A DNA stretch of 64,000 nt from Dyadobacter sp. CY326 (GTDB lineage: Bacteria > Bacteroidota > Bacteroidia > Cytophagales > Spirosomataceae): positions 310,001 through 374,000 of the forward strand of contig NZ_JAJUXI010000004.1 of the NCBI RefSeq assembly GCF_021390515.1, written 5' to 3'. The translations under genes were made by a program, and so were the position numbers. Each line of letters starts with the position of its first letter. Position 1 is the first letter of the stretch. A model generated the notes under the pieces. That model was not told the origin of the DNA and made no database searches. It saw nothing but the letters and a program-made list of their open reading frames with translations. Below, one piece after another: positions 26,186 to 34,673 of the stretch.

Positions 26186-27706
26186 TTATTTGATCCTCAG
26201 AATACTTGTCTTAATTAATTTCCAGCCGCTGCTGAATCCTGCGGAGATATCTTCCGACACATTCCAAAGTAAAATTCCACCCCCAAAAATGACCGTAATG
26301 ATCACTGATCGCGCCAAAATGACCATAATGGTGCTTATAAGATCGTTAGCTTCCGGAAATGGCATGTAACGGGCAACCAGAAAAGCCGCCGTTCCCAAAA
26401 TGATCACTTTAAGCGTTCCGACTGTAAATGGTTGTATGCCAAGCTTTTGTTTGATAAAAAACAGTTTTACAAAGTTATAAACGACCGTTGAAAAGAGAGC
26501 GGCTGCCGCTGCGCCATTGAAGCCATAAAGCGGGATCAGAAACTGGCTGCTAAACAGGATCAGGATCGTGAAAAAAAGCATGAACACAATATCGTAGCGA
26601 TAAAAGCGCGAGTTCGTGAGTATTTCGGAGTTTAAGCCGGTCATCATGTCCGCAATCCTTGAAATGCCAACCATAAGCACAACCCATTTTCCCTGCGCGT
26701 AAATGTCTGATTTTGGAATAATGCCGAAGATGGCGTCAATATTGGTCCAGATCCCTAGAAACAGGAATGAGCCGATAATGAAGAGGTTAAGGGATGATTT
26801 TTTGTAAATCGTGTCAATGTGTGCGATGTCGTTTCGGGCATATGCCTGCGAAATAATGGGTGCGCTGATCATGACAATGCTGTTTCTTGGAATGGAGATT
26901 ACCAATGCAATGCGCGATGCAATGTCGAAAATTGCGGTGCTGCCCAATCCGCCTTTGAAGGCTGGAAGCAGTACTTTTTCAATGTGCGGAAGCAATGCAG
27001 CGCTTGCGCCGCCGAGCAAAACCCAGAGTCCGTAGCGATACATTTCTTTGAATGCAGGATGTTTTACAAAACCAAAATCAAGAGAGGTGTACAGGCGTTT
27101 TTGGAGATGCAAATAAATGAGCATTGCTGCAATGGCCAGCCCGTAGCTAAGAACGGTGAGGTTGACCATGGTGTCGAATGTGATGATTTTGTAACCAAAC
27201 AGGACGACAACCAGGCTGTTGAACAAACGCAATCCGACTTCACGAATAAGCGACGGGACAGCAATGCGCAAATTGATCCGCGAGTAAGATTCAAGCGCGA
27301 GCAAATAAACCATGCCGACCGTGAGCGGAATAAAAACGTAATAATACTTAACCAGCATGGGTGAATGGTCAAGGTAAAATTTGAGATAAAGCGGCTTAAA
27401 AAGCAAATAAAGCGCCGCAAAAGCAGCCAGCCCAACGAGCGGCGTTATAATGATAAATGTAAAAAGCTGCCTGCGCGACTCGTGATCCTCGAATCTGCTG
27501 TGAAAACGAACGGCAACGGAAGGCACGCCCAGCAATGCAAATGACATGTAAATCACGGGAAAAGTCAGCAGCGTGGAGGCATATAAACCCAATTGCTCTT
27601 GCGTCAAAAACTGGTTGTAGAGTATCAGAATGTTGAAAATCCCGATGACAACGCCAACGTAAGAAACGATTGAACTCTTAAAACCCTGACGTACAATAAT
27701 CCCCAT
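26186..27706 (-). CDS. Polysaccharide flippase (Wzx/MATE-like, MOP superfamily)
   Basis: About 506 residues with 12-14 hydrophobic segments spread along the whole length. It begins MGIIVRQGFKSSIVSYVGVV, the characteristic N-terminus of Bacteroidota polysaccharide biosynthesis/export proteins, which is why I start at the ATG at 27706 and not 21 codons upstream. Such proteins flip undecaprenyl-linked oligosaccharides across the inner membrane. The gene is followed by methyltransferase, glycosyltransferase and FkbM genes and diverges from wecB. No Wzy polymerase or chain-length regulator is evident in the window. Confidence 0.88.
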   Translation of the reverse strand: MGIIVRQGFKSSIVSYVGVVIGIFNILILYNQFLTQEQLGLYASTLLTFPVIYMSFALLGVPSVAVRFHSRFEDHESRRQLFTFIIITPLVGLAAFAALYLLFKPLYLKFYLDHSPMLVKYYYVFIPLTVGMVYLLALESYSRINLRIAVPSLIREVGLRLFNSLVVVLFGYKIITFDTMVNLTVLSYGLAIAAMLIYLHLQKRLYTSLDFGFVKHPAFKEMYRYGLWVLLGGASAALLPHIEKVLLPAFKGGLGSTAIFDIASRIALVISIPRNSIVMISAPIISQAYARNDIAHIDTIYKKSSLNLFIIGSFLFLGIWTNIDAIFGIIPKSDIYAQGKWVVLMVGISRIADMMTGLNSEILTNSRFYRYDIVFMLFFTILILFSSQFLIPLYGFNGAAAAALFSTVVYNFVKLFFIKQKLGIQPFTVGTLKVIILGTAAFLVARYMPFPEANDLISTIMVILARSVIITVIFGGGILLWNVSEDISAGFSSGWKLIKTSILRIK

Positions 27707-27777
27707 GAAGGCGCGATTGATTAACAAGCGAAATAAGACAAAAACAGCAAGATAGCCTAACCCGCGCATTCTATTAG

Positions 27778-27804
27778 TTTGTCAGCGCGATTCTGATAAC
27801 TTTG
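27778..27804 (+). promoter_or_regulatory. Candidate promoter of wecB
   Basis: TTTG at 27778-27781, a 15-bp spacer (slightly short) and TAACTTTG at 27797-27804, followed by C. The predicted leader to the TTG start at 27830 is about 20 nt. Confidence 0.42.
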
Positions 27805-27829
27805 CGATTCTTACTTAACACACTATATC

Positions 27830-28951
27830 TTGAAAGTTTTAAATATTGTTGGGGCACGTCCCAATTTTATGAAAATAGCGCCTATCCATCGCGCTTTTTC
27901 GCGTTATGCCGACATCCAATCCAAGATCGTTCACACCGGTCAACACCACGATTACGAAATGTCAGGCGTCTTTTTCGAGCAGCTCGATCTCCCCAAACCG
28001 GATTATTTTCTTGGCGTAAGCAATGGATCACATGCGCAGCAGACGGCGTGCATGATGCTGGAATTTGAGAAAATTTTAATGCTTGAAAGTCCTGATCTTG
28101 TGCTCGTTGTGGGCGATGTAAACTCCACATTGGCCTGTGCATTGGTTGCCGCAAAAGAGCATATTCCCATCGCTCATGTGGAGGCGGGATTGAGAAGCGG
28201 TGATAAGCAAATGCCCGAGGAAATCAATAGAACTCTTACTGATGCCATTGCTGATCAGCTTTTTGTAACGGAGCAGGCAGCGATTTTTAATCTGATGAAA
28301 GAGAACATTGGTTTGCACAAAATGCATTTTGTCGGCAATGTAATGATCGATTCGCTGGTTTATTGCTGTTCAAAAATGCGGGATAAGTGCATTGCAAAAG
28401 ATCCCTACATTTTACTCACACTTCACCGGCCTGCCAATGTGGACAATCCTGCCGTGCTGAGAGAAATTGTGAAAATGATTGAAAACCTGTCGGAGCTTGG
28501 GCCGGTAATCTTTCCCATTCATCCAAGAACATTGAAAAATTTTGCTCAGAATGGACTCACCCCGCAATTGGAGCACATTGCAAATCTAGAATTACTGAAA
28601 CCGCAGGGCTATCTAGAATTTTTGGAATTGACGAAAAATGCATTGCTTGTGGTTACAGATTCTGGTGGAATCCAGGAGGAAACGACATTTCTGCAAGTGC
28701 CGTGCATTACATTAAGACAAAATACAGAACGGCCCGTTACAGTTGAAGTCGGCACCAACCATTTGTTGCCTGATTGGAATGCGACATCCGTATTAATGCT
28801 GGCCAAACACCTTATGGAAGGAAACAGCAAGAAAGGCCGAATCCCTGATTTCTGGGACGGGAATGCTGCCGAACGGATCGTGACAATTTTGAGAGAAAAG
28901 TACATTAATTCGTACGTTTGTGCCGGTAAGCGTCAACTGTTTGATTTGTAA
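27830..28951 (+). CDS. wecB: UDP-N-acetylglucosamine 2-epimerase (non-hydrolysing)
   Basis: A 373-residue GT-B-like epimerase: KVLNIVGARPNFMKIAPIHR at the N-terminus, HTGQHHDYEMSGVFF, LVVGDVNSTLACALVA, HVEAGLRSGDKQMPEEINR, LLTLHRPANVDN and VTDSGGIQEETTFLQVPCIT with RQNTERPVTVEVGTN. It interconverts UDP-GlcNAc and UDP-ManNAc, a precursor for surface glycans. The start must be a TTG: the conserved GARPNFMK block begins only 7 codons later and no earlier ATG is in frame. The usual partner, a UDP-ManNAc dehydrogenase (WecC), is not in the window. The next gene overlaps its stop. Confidence 0.93.
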   Translation: MKVLNIVGARPNFMKIAPIHRAFSRYADIQSKIVHTGQHHDYEMSGVFFEQLDLPKPDYFLGVSNGSHAQQTACMMLEFEKILMLESPDLVLVVGDVNSTLACALVAAKEHIPIAHVEAGLRSGDKQMPEEINRTLTDAIADQLFVTEQAAIFNLMKENIGLHKMHFVGNVMIDSLVYCCSKMRDKCIAKDPYILLTLHRPANVDNPAVLREIVKMIENLSELGPVIFPIHPRTLKNFAQNGLTPQLEHIANLELLKPQGYLEFLELTKNALLVVTDSGGIQEETTFLQVPCITLRQNTERPVTVEVGTNHLLPDWNATSVLMLAKHLMEGNSKKGRIPDFWDGNAAERIVTILREKYINSYVCAGKRQLFDL

Positions 28952-29595
28952 TGATTAAAAAAATAAAAAATAACACCTGGGACTTTTTGAATGGAGTTGG
29001 CCTGGGCGGCAGTGTGCAGCTTTTTTTGGATGGCGCTTTGAAGCAATATGGCTGGTTCAGAAGTTTTCACACCAAGCAATCCGTTGACGCAAACGGCGAC
29101 CCGCTTCCCTGGTATACTTATCCATTTATTTTGTTCCTTAAACCGCGGTTGAAGCCTGATTTCACCGTTTTTGAATATGGTTCTGGAAACTCCACACGCT
29201 GGTACGCCGCACGTATAAAGCACATTACGGCTGTGGAGCACGACGGTGGTTGGATCAAACAAATAAAACTTAAGCTTCCTGCAAACGCGAAAGTCGTTGA
29301 AAAACCGTTGGGAGACACCTATATTGAGTCCGTTAAGGAATCTGGCGAGCTTTATAACATCATCATTGTCGATGGCCGTAACCGTGTGAAGTGCGCCAAC
29401 TTCGCTGTCGATTATTTGACTTCCGACGGCGTGCTGATTCTGGACAATTCGGAAAGGGAATGGTATCAAAAGGCCAAAGAATATTTAAAAGAACGCGGTT
29501 TCAGAAGGCTGGATTTTATCGGAATGGCGCCCATCGTGGGCATTGAAACTTGCACGAGCGTTTTTTACCGGGACGGAAATTGTCTAGAAATTTGA
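28951..29595 (+). CDS. SAM-dependent methyltransferase-like protein
   Basis: A 214-residue protein that overlaps the wecB stop (TAATG), so translation is coupled. A Rossmann methyltransferase core is visible: FTVFEYGSGNSTRWYAARIK as motif I, ITAVEHDGGWIKQIK as post-I, YNIIIVDGRNRVKCANFAVD and DGVLILDNSEREWYQKA. This pattern is seen in small methyltransferases of polysaccharide clusters, related to FkbM. I infer a role in modifying the glycan or its precursor. A hydrophilic N-terminal 50 residues precede the core. Confidence 0.8.
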   Translation: MIKKIKNNTWDFLNGVGLGGSVQLFLDGALKQYGWFRSFHTKQSVDANGDPLPWYTYPFILFLKPRLKPDFTVFEYGSGNSTRWYAARIKHITAVEHDGGWIKQIKLKLPANAKVVEKPLGDTYIESVKESGELYNIIIVDGRNRVKCANFAVDYLTSDGVLILDNSEREWYQKAKEYLKERGFRRLDFIGMAPIVGIETCTSVFYRDGNCLEI

Positions 29596-29596
29596 T

Positions 29597-30511
29597 TCAA
29601 AAATCGATTTCATAAGTGATTTTCAGGCAATCCTGACCGCCAACATTTCGCTTGAATCGGTGCAATGATGGTTTGAAATTTCCTTGATCATCAACCGAAA
29701 TGCCGAGATCCAGGATTTCGATTTTTTCCTGCCGGCAATAATTGTAAACTGTTTCAAGAAGGATCACAGTCGGACTGTGTGCGCGATATTCCGGCAAATA
29801 GGAGCAGAGGAAATTATACAGGACGCGCTTGTTGACCCGAACGGTCAATGTCAATGCAATGATTTTAAGCGCATCGCGGACGACAAAAACAGAGAAGTTT
29901 TCAGGAAATTGTGATCTTAATGTCTCAACCTGATTCAAGGTAAGCGAAATGCAATATCCTTGCTGCGCACGACATTCAGTAAGAAAGCGGTAAATAAGTG
30001 CCGAAGGAAGCTTATTTGCCAAACCAGCTGTCAGGCCGCATCGCCTCGCTTTTCTCAGCCTTCGTTGCTCGGCTGGTACAATGCGGTCTCTAAAATCGGC
30101 AAACGACACTGGAATAAAAGTATTTGTACAGGCCCGAATGGCAAGAAAGTTAGTATTAACATAACATTGTGTTAACAAATCGGCTAACTTAGGTTCGTAA
30201 CAAGTTGGCGCAGATTTAATAATCAGTTTGTTAGCCCCTTGCTTGAAAATTGTGCTTTTGATGAAATGCAGAAAAAACGCGAGTTCATCTGCGGAGCAAT
30301 CATCCGCGCATTGAATTCCGCCGAATGGTGCATTGGGCGGCGAAATCCAGACATCGTTTGCTTGCTTGCTGCAATGAAAAACGGCAACAGGTTTTGTCCG
30401 ATTCTCTCGAAAAAGATAAAATGAATGCAGGCGTTCATTTGTCTGCGTTAGTGCGTGGGCCGGCTCAAAATAGAGATGCGGCTCGAAATCAAAAGTCTTA
30501 ATTTCGGGCAC
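29597..30511 (-). CDS. GNAT/FemAB-like acyltransferase, putative
   Basis: A 304-residue protein starting at GTG (30511); no in-frame ATG is nearby. The C-terminal half resembles the BcsL/CelD or FemAB-like GNAT fold: FSVFVVRDALKIIALTLTVR, VLYNFLCSYLPEYRAHSPTV and LLETVYNYCRQEKIEILDLG. The N-terminal half is another degenerate GNAT-like domain (AVFHCSKQANDVWISPPN, FGGIQC). Such proteins add acyl or aminoacyl groups in polysaccharide or peptidoglycan pathways. It converges on the methyltransferase gene with a 1-bp gap. Family-level call only. Confidence 0.6.
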   Translation of the reverse strand: MPEIKTFDFEPHLYFEPAHALTQTNERLHSFYLFRENRTKPVAVFHCSKQANDVWISPPNAPFGGIQCADDCSADELAFFLHFIKSTIFKQGANKLIIKSAPTCYEPKLADLLTQCYVNTNFLAIRACTNTFIPVSFADFRDRIVPAEQRRLRKARRCGLTAGLANKLPSALIYRFLTECRAQQGYCISLTLNQVETLRSQFPENFSVFVVRDALKIIALTLTVRVNKRVLYNFLCSYLPEYRAHSPTVILLETVYNYCRQEKIEILDLGISVDDQGNFKPSLHRFKRNVGGQDCLKITYEIDF

Positions 30512-30719
30512 TTGGCCAGAGCAAATTTGGACAACAAGCCCTGCCTGTTTCTGTTTAAGATTTGGAAAGTGTGCGATAATGTGCGCTAAATAGTTAATTT
30601 TGAGCCACTAATAGGCAGTGTGTGTCCAGAGACCCAGGTTTTAGACACTTAATTCTTTTACTTCTTTAATTATCCTATACTAATTTTATAATTTTTATGT
30701 TTAATACAATGCCGATTGC

Positions 30720-30727
30720 TATTTTTG
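30720..30727 (+). promoter_or_regulatory. Candidate -7 box of the LuxR-type regulator
   Basis: TATTTTTG matches TANNTTTG, 66 bp before the ATG at 30793. No TTG lies at 17-23 bp upstream; the region is very AT-rich. A second box TAATTTTG is at 30596-30603. Confidence 0.33.
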
Positions 30728-30792
30728 TAAAATAACGCCTATTTGCAACGGCACCTGCATTTTTCGTATCTAAATTGGACTTAAACCCATAC

Positions 30793-31413
30793 ATGAAACA
30801 CATACTGATTGCCGAAGACCACGCCGTGGTAAGAATTGGCACCAAACACCTCCTCAAATCACTCATTCCGGAATCTACTATTTCCGATGTTGACGATTTT
30901 GACAAGATACTTCAGGAATTAGAAGTCAAAAAATATGACCTGCTGATTCTGGATATAAATATACCAGGTGGAAACACGACGAAGATGGTTGAGACCATTC
31001 GTCATAAATCTCCTGGAATCAGGATATTGATGTTCTCTAGTTATGATGAGCAGCAATACGGCTTAATGTATCTTCAGGCGGGTGCGGACGGTTACTTGTC
31101 CAAAGATGCGCCGGAAGAAGAGTTCAAAACGGCCGTAATGAGCGTTTTGAATAACAAAAAATATATGAGCGAAGATATGCAGCAAATGAATATCAACAGG
31201 CTCATTAATCCAAGAGAGTTTCTCCCGGACCCGGTTGTAAGCCTTTCCCCAAGAGAAACGGATGTGATGAATCTTTTGAAAGAAGGATTAGGAACTGCCA
31301 AAATCGCAGAAAAACTTAACCTGCAACTCTCGACCGTTAGTACTTACAAAGCACGGATATTTGAGAAACTGGGAGTTAAAAATATCGTAGAACTGATCAC
31401 GAAGATTAAATAA
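30793..31413 (+). CDS. NarL/FixJ-type response regulator
   Basis: A 206-residue two-domain regulator. The receiver domain has the acidic pair ED near residues 8-9, phospho-acceptor Asp54 (LLILDINIPGG), the switch Ser in LMFSSYDE and Lys in YLSKDAPEEE. The C-terminal LuxR HTH reads LSPRETDVMNLLKEG, then KIAEKLNLQLSTVSTYKAR and IFEKLGVKNIVEL. Its start is the ATG at 30793; a TTG six codons upstream is less likely. No histidine kinase is adjacent, so it is an orphan here. A strong terminator follows. Confidence 0.93.
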   Translation: MKHILIAEDHAVVRIGTKHLLKSLIPESTISDVDDFDKILQELEVKKYDLLILDINIPGGNTTKMVETIRHKSPGIRILMFSSYDEQQYGLMYLQAGADGYLSKDAPEEEFKTAVMSVLNNKKYMSEDMQQMNINRLINPREFLPDPVVSLSPRETDVMNLLKEGLGTAKIAEKLNLQLSTVSTYKARIFEKLGVKNIVELITKIK

Positions 31414-31433
31414 AATTGATACGCCATTGTAAA

Positions 31434-31463
31434 CCCTGCACCGTCAAGTGCAGGGTTTTTTTG
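31434..31463 (+). terminator. Intrinsic terminator after the response regulator
   Basis: An 8-bp perfect stem CCCTGCAC (31434-31441) / GTGCAGGG (31448-31455) with a 6-nt loop, followed by seven or more Ts. Confidence 0.88.
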
Positions 31464-31470
31464 TGAGGTT

Positions 31471-31504
31471 TTGTGCAGTAATGGTCATCTTTGGCGTAGG
31501 TTTG
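31471..31504 (+). promoter_or_regulatory. Candidate promoter of the SpoU methyltransferase gene
   Basis: TTG at 31471-31473, a 23-bp spacer and TAGGTTTG at 31497-31504. Both match the consensus at the upper end of spacing. The leader is about 20 nt. Confidence 0.45.
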
Positions 31505-31529
31505 TGGATCAAATAATAGTTGATAACTC

Positions 31530-32060
31530 ATGCGGAAACTGCATATTGAGGAAATGAACCGGCTGTCGGTTGAGGAATTTAAGGAATCGGATAAATTTCC
31601 TTTTGTCATTGTGTTGGACAACATTCGCAGTCTGGCCAATGTAGGATCGTTTTTCAGAACAGCAGATGCATTCCGGGCGGAGAAGATTATTTTATGCGGC
31701 TACACCCAAAGCCCGCCCCATCGTGAAATTACACGCAGTGCCATTGGAGCCGAGTTGTCAGTTGATTGGGAGAAATATCCAGAAACGTTGGAAGCTGTGA
31801 AGCAGTTGAAGGCGGATGGTTACAAGGTGCTGTGCGTGGAGCAGGCGGAGGGCAGCGTCTTACTGCAAAATTTCACTCCCGAACCGGAAAAGCCATATGC
31901 GTTTGTCTTTGGAAATGAAGTGGAAGGCGTTGCAGATGATGTAATTGCGGCGTCAGACGGCTGTCTCGAAATCCCGCAGTTTGGCACCAAACATTCATTT
32001 AATGTGTCTGTGTCCGCTGGGATCGTATTCTGGGAATTTGTAAGGAAAAAAATAACATAA
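31530..32060 (+). CDS. TrmH/SpoU family RNA 2'-O-methyltransferase
   Basis: A 176-residue SPOUT methyltransferase with the three family motifs: motif 1 NIRSLANVGSFFRTADA, motif 2 VFGNEVEGVADDVI, motif 3 CLEIPQFGTKHSFNVSVSAG. There is no extra RNA-binding domain, so it is a minimal form that acts as a dimer with a trefoil-knot SAM site. Substrate could be tRNA or rRNA; the subfamily (TrmL or TrmH) cannot be decided. It has its own promoter box and is not in an obvious operon. Confidence 0.9.
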   Translation: MRKLHIEEMNRLSVEEFKESDKFPFVIVLDNIRSLANVGSFFRTADAFRAEKIILCGYTQSPPHREITRSAIGAELSVDWEKYPETLEAVKQLKADGYKVLCVEQAEGSVLLQNFTPEPEKPYAFVFGNEVEGVADDVIAASDGCLEIPQFGTKHSFNVSVSAGIVFWEFVRKKIT

Positions 32061-32198
32061 ATATAACATGGAATATTTGGTGATTATAAATTTATAAAAC
32101 TTAATTGCAGGTTATTAACAGGTGTGCGTTTCTCCTCTTCGCAGCCTGTTTGCAGCCGGATCCGGGTGCATGTGTTTATTGTATCTTAAAACTAGATT

Positions 32199-32618
32199 AT
32201 GAAATCTGCCACTAAAAAATTATCAACCGAGATTGCAGAAACGCTTTCTGACAAAATCGCCGCTGTTTCTGCGGGTTCCAAAAAGATAAAAAAATCCATT
32301 GAGAGAGCTGCTGCTAAACTGGCCAAAAAAGTAGCGAAGTTTGAAAAGGAAACAATCAAAAAGAAAGAGAAGGAAGCTAAGAATGAGGCGAAAAAATTAA
32401 AGGGCAATGATAAAGGCAAGAAGGAAAGCAAAAAAGAAAAAGCTGCAAAAATAGCTGCACTAGTTGCTGACGCGTCTTCAAAAACTACGGTTGCGGCTCC
32501 TACGAAGCCCGTTGTGGCTAAAACCGTTGCTGCCGGCAAATCAGCTGCGCCTCGTGCCAATGCCCGTCCGGAAACTACGCCAGCTCCGGCTGCGCCTGAG
32601 ACTCAGTCTGCGGAATAA
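32199..32618 (+). CDS. Lys/Ala-rich basic protein, histone H1-like
   Basis: A 139-residue low-complexity protein with no recognised domain. Residues 1-60 are an amphipathic helix-rich stretch (KLSTEIAETLSDKIAAVSAG). Residues 60-95 are dense in lysine (KKKEKEAKNEAKKLKGNDKG), and the C-terminus is rich in Ala, Pro and Thr. The composition resembles eukaryotic H1 tails and chlamydial Hc1-type proteins, which bind DNA by charge. A real gene is supported by a normal ATG, codon use like its neighbours and a terminator just after its stop. Function is not known; DNA or RNA binding is an inference from composition. Confidence 0.7.
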   Translation: MKSATKKLSTEIAETLSDKIAAVSAGSKKIKKSIERAAAKLAKKVAKFEKETIKKKEKEAKNEAKKLKGNDKGKKESKKEKAAKIAALVADASSKTTVAAPTKPVVAKTVAAGKSAAPRANARPETTPAPAAPETQSAE

Positions 32619-32631
32619 CGAGATAGCAATC

Positions 32632-32669
32632 CAAAAAAATCAGCATCCTTCGGGTGCTGATTTTTTTTT
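32632..32669 (+). terminator. Intrinsic terminator after the basic protein gene
   Basis: A stem of about 10 bp with one bulge (ATCAGCATCC 32639-32648 / GGTGCTGAT 32653-32661), a UUCG tetraloop and a T-tract. It also has A-rich sequence before the stem, so it may work for the converging pgeF gene as well. Confidence 0.85.
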
Positions 32670-32676
32670 AAGCGCA

Positions 32677-33450
32677 TTAATCTACCAAGCCAATTGTCGC
32701 CAGCAGCCTGCCTGTGATCCCCTTCTCAAAACGATAAGAAAAATAATCGTCGTTATTCAATACGGTGGAGTAGGGGGAAATTTCAATGTTGCTTTCCAAA
32801 AATCCCGATTCGATCAACTGGTCGCGGTTAGATCGTTTTAAATCGACTAAAAACTTTCCTTTTTCAGGATCAAATCGCTTGTAATTGCCTTCAAAATGAT
32901 CTGAAACGTCCTCGCCTACTTCAAAAGAACATTCATCAATACAAGTTCCGACGTAAGCCAGACATTCCTGGGGATTGGCCCCGAATGTTGATTGGAGCAT
33001 AAAGACAGTCTTTGAAACAATGCGTTTTACCGTGCCGCGCCAGCCCGCATGAATGGCGGCAACGCTTCTTGTTACAGGATCGTAAATGAGGATCGGTGTG
33101 CAGTCCGCAATGGTTACGGCGAGTTGAATGTTAGGCAAATTGGTCACTAACGCATCATAACCTTCATATCTTCCCGCTTCCACAACATTCAAAATTTTAT
33201 CGTCATGCATCTGATGCGACTTCGCCACTGTTTCAAACGGAACATGCAATGCGTTAAAGAAGCGTTTGTTGTTTTCAAGGACATTTTCAGGTGCATCCTG
33301 CGTTGAGCCTCCCAAGTTTAGCGATTTATATGGACCTTCACTGACACCCCCATGCCGCGTGCTTTCCGCTGCGATAAGTCCTGCAAATCGTGTAAATATG
33401 GCTGGTGATCTGAAAAGAGGCTTTTTAATGTCGGTTGTGATTGAAGGCAT
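32677..33450 (-). CDS. pgeF: Peptidoglycan editing factor PgeF (laccase-domain)
   Basis: A 257-residue protein of the YfiH/PgeF family. Signatures: RHGGVSEGPYKSLNLGGSTQ near the N-terminus, QMHDDKI, VTIADCTPILIYDP, VAAIHAGWRGTVKRI and CIDECSFEVGEDV. The Cys and His residues of the Zn/Cu site in ADCTP and HAGWRG are present. PgeF removes wrongly incorporated L-Ser from peptidoglycan precursors; members also show polyphenol-oxidase or purine-nucleoside activities. The 3' end is 8 bp from a shared terminator. It diverges from a glycosyltransferase gene. Confidence 0.93.
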   Translation of the reverse strand: MPSITTDIKKPLFRSPAIFTRFAGLIAAESTRHGGVSEGPYKSLNLGGSTQDAPENVLENNKRFFNALHVPFETVAKSHQMHDDKILNVVEAGRYEGYDALVTNLPNIQLAVTIADCTPILIYDPVTRSVAAIHAGWRGTVKRIVSKTVFMLQSTFGANPQECLAYVGTCIDECSFEVGEDVSDHFEGNYKRFDPEKGKFLVDLKRSNRDQLIESGFLESNIEISPYSTVLNNDDYFSYRFEKGITGRLLATIGLVD

Positions 33451-33614
33451 TGCTCTTGTTATTGTTTTGTGAATTTCGTAAAGTAACTATATCAAATTAA
33501 TGATCTTTGCAGGGATTTATTTCAACGTGATGAGAGTTAATTCCCTCAAACACGCGTTTTCGCGCTGTATGGAGGGGTAAGCGCCTCAATTCGGGTAAAT
33601 GGGAATAAAACATT

Positions 33615-33622
33615 TAAATTTG
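33615..33622 (+). promoter_or_regulatory. Candidate -7 box of the GT2 gene
   Basis: TAAATTTG followed by C matches TANNTTTG, 34 bp before the ATG at 33656. A -33 TTG at 17-23 bp is not apparent. Confidence 0.35.
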
Positions 33623-33655
33623 CTGCGCAAAGCGCTTTAATATTGACTAGTAAAT

Positions 33656-34642
33656 ATGATAAAAGTGAGTGTGTGTGTTGTCACTTACAACCACGAAAAG
33701 TTTGTAGCACAAATGCTGGACTCGATTTTAATGCAGCAGACTACATTTCCTTTTGAAATAGTTGTGGGCGATGACTGCTCGAAAGATAACACGGCAGCCA
33801 TTTTGAAAGATTACCAGCAGCGATTTCCTGACAAGATCAGGCTTTTGCTGCATTCAAAAAATATGGGGCTGAACGGCAAATTCAATGCACTGTCCACATT
33901 TGCAGCAGCAAAGGGCGAATATATTGCGCAATTTGATGGCGATGATTATTTGATTTCACCGCATAAGCTGCAAAAACAGGTTGAAATGCTAGACGCAAAT
34001 CCGCATTATTCCGCGTCCTATCACAATGCAAAAGTCATTTTTGATGACAATGCGGCGCCGCCTTATCTGGTCAATACACTTTCGAAGCCGGAAGTAACCG
34101 TTGAGGATCTTGTTGGAGAAGATGAGCTTTGTTTTATTGCCACTTCCAGTTTGATGTTTCGTCGTGAGGATTTTGCTAAAAATCCTGATCCTGAATGGAC
34201 TAACTTGTCAACAAGCGGCGATATTCCACGCAACATCATGTTTGCCACACGCGGACCAATTGGTTACATTGACGAAGTGATGTCTGTTTACAGGAAAAAC
34301 AGGGGAGGAGCAAGCTTTGCGGACAACCATTATGGGGCTGATTTTCTTTTCAACCGAATCCAGCTTTATTCCAACATCAATAAAGAGCTTAATTACAAAT
34401 ACGATGATAAGTTGAAGAAAAACATCGCGACTTATTATTACAAACTGCTTTTTTCGAGGGAATATGGCAACACTTATTGGCCTAGACTTAAATATGCATT
34501 GAAATATCTCTCAATGGCAGATCCTTCGCCAGAGAGGAAAAAGGAAGTGATCCGCGACTTTGTGATCCCGCCAGCGGCGCTAAAATTATACAGTTTTGTT
34601 GCGCTCAACTTGTACAACATCCGATCAAAGGCAAAAGCTTAA
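33656..34642 (+). CDS. Glycosyltransferase family 2
   Basis: A 328-residue GT2 enzyme: KVSVCVVTYNHEKFVAQMLD, the donor-site FEIVVGDDCSKDNTAAILKD, NMGLNGKFNALSTFAAAKG and the DxD-type IAQFDGDDYL. The acceptor-side WTNLSTSGDIPRNIMF and YIDEVMSVYRKNRGGAS are typical of hyaluronan/O-antigen-type GT2 proteins. It is separated from the main glycan cluster by 3 kb, and no membrane segment suggests a processive synthase. A bidirectional terminator follows. Confidence 0.92.
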   Translation: MIKVSVCVVTYNHEKFVAQMLDSILMQQTTFPFEIVVGDDCSKDNTAAILKDYQQRFPDKIRLLLHSKNMGLNGKFNALSTFAAAKGEYIAQFDGDDYLISPHKLQKQVEMLDANPHYSASYHNAKVIFDDNAAPPYLVNTLSKPEVTVEDLVGEDELCFIATSSLMFRREDFAKNPDPEWTNLSTSGDIPRNIMFATRGPIGYIDEVMSVYRKNRGGASFADNHYGADFLFNRIQLYSNINKELNYKYDDKLKKNIATYYYKLLFSREYGNTYWPRLKYALKYLSMADPSPERKKEVIRDFVIPPAALKLYSFVALNLYNIRSKAKA

Positions 34643-34669
34643 AAAAAGGGACCTCATGGTCCCTTTTTT
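34641..34669. terminator. Bidirectional terminator between GT2 and DinB genes
   Basis: Perfect stem AAAAAAGGGACC / GGTCCCTTTTTT (about 12 bp) with a 4-nt loop TCAT. A and T tracts on either side support termination on both strands. Confidence 0.88.
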
Positions 34670-34673
34670 GTGG

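Noticed and set aside
26819..27364. 181-codon plus-strand ORF
   Set aside because: Antisense to the flippase; membrane-protein antisense frames often stay open and this one is Cys/Asn/Gln-rich without a fold signature.
20081..30511. Antiphage defence island
   Set aside because: The genes are biosynthetic (transferases, flippase, epimerase). The Uma2 nuclease-fold gene is 15 kb away and the PIN gene is a fragment, so there is no defence module.
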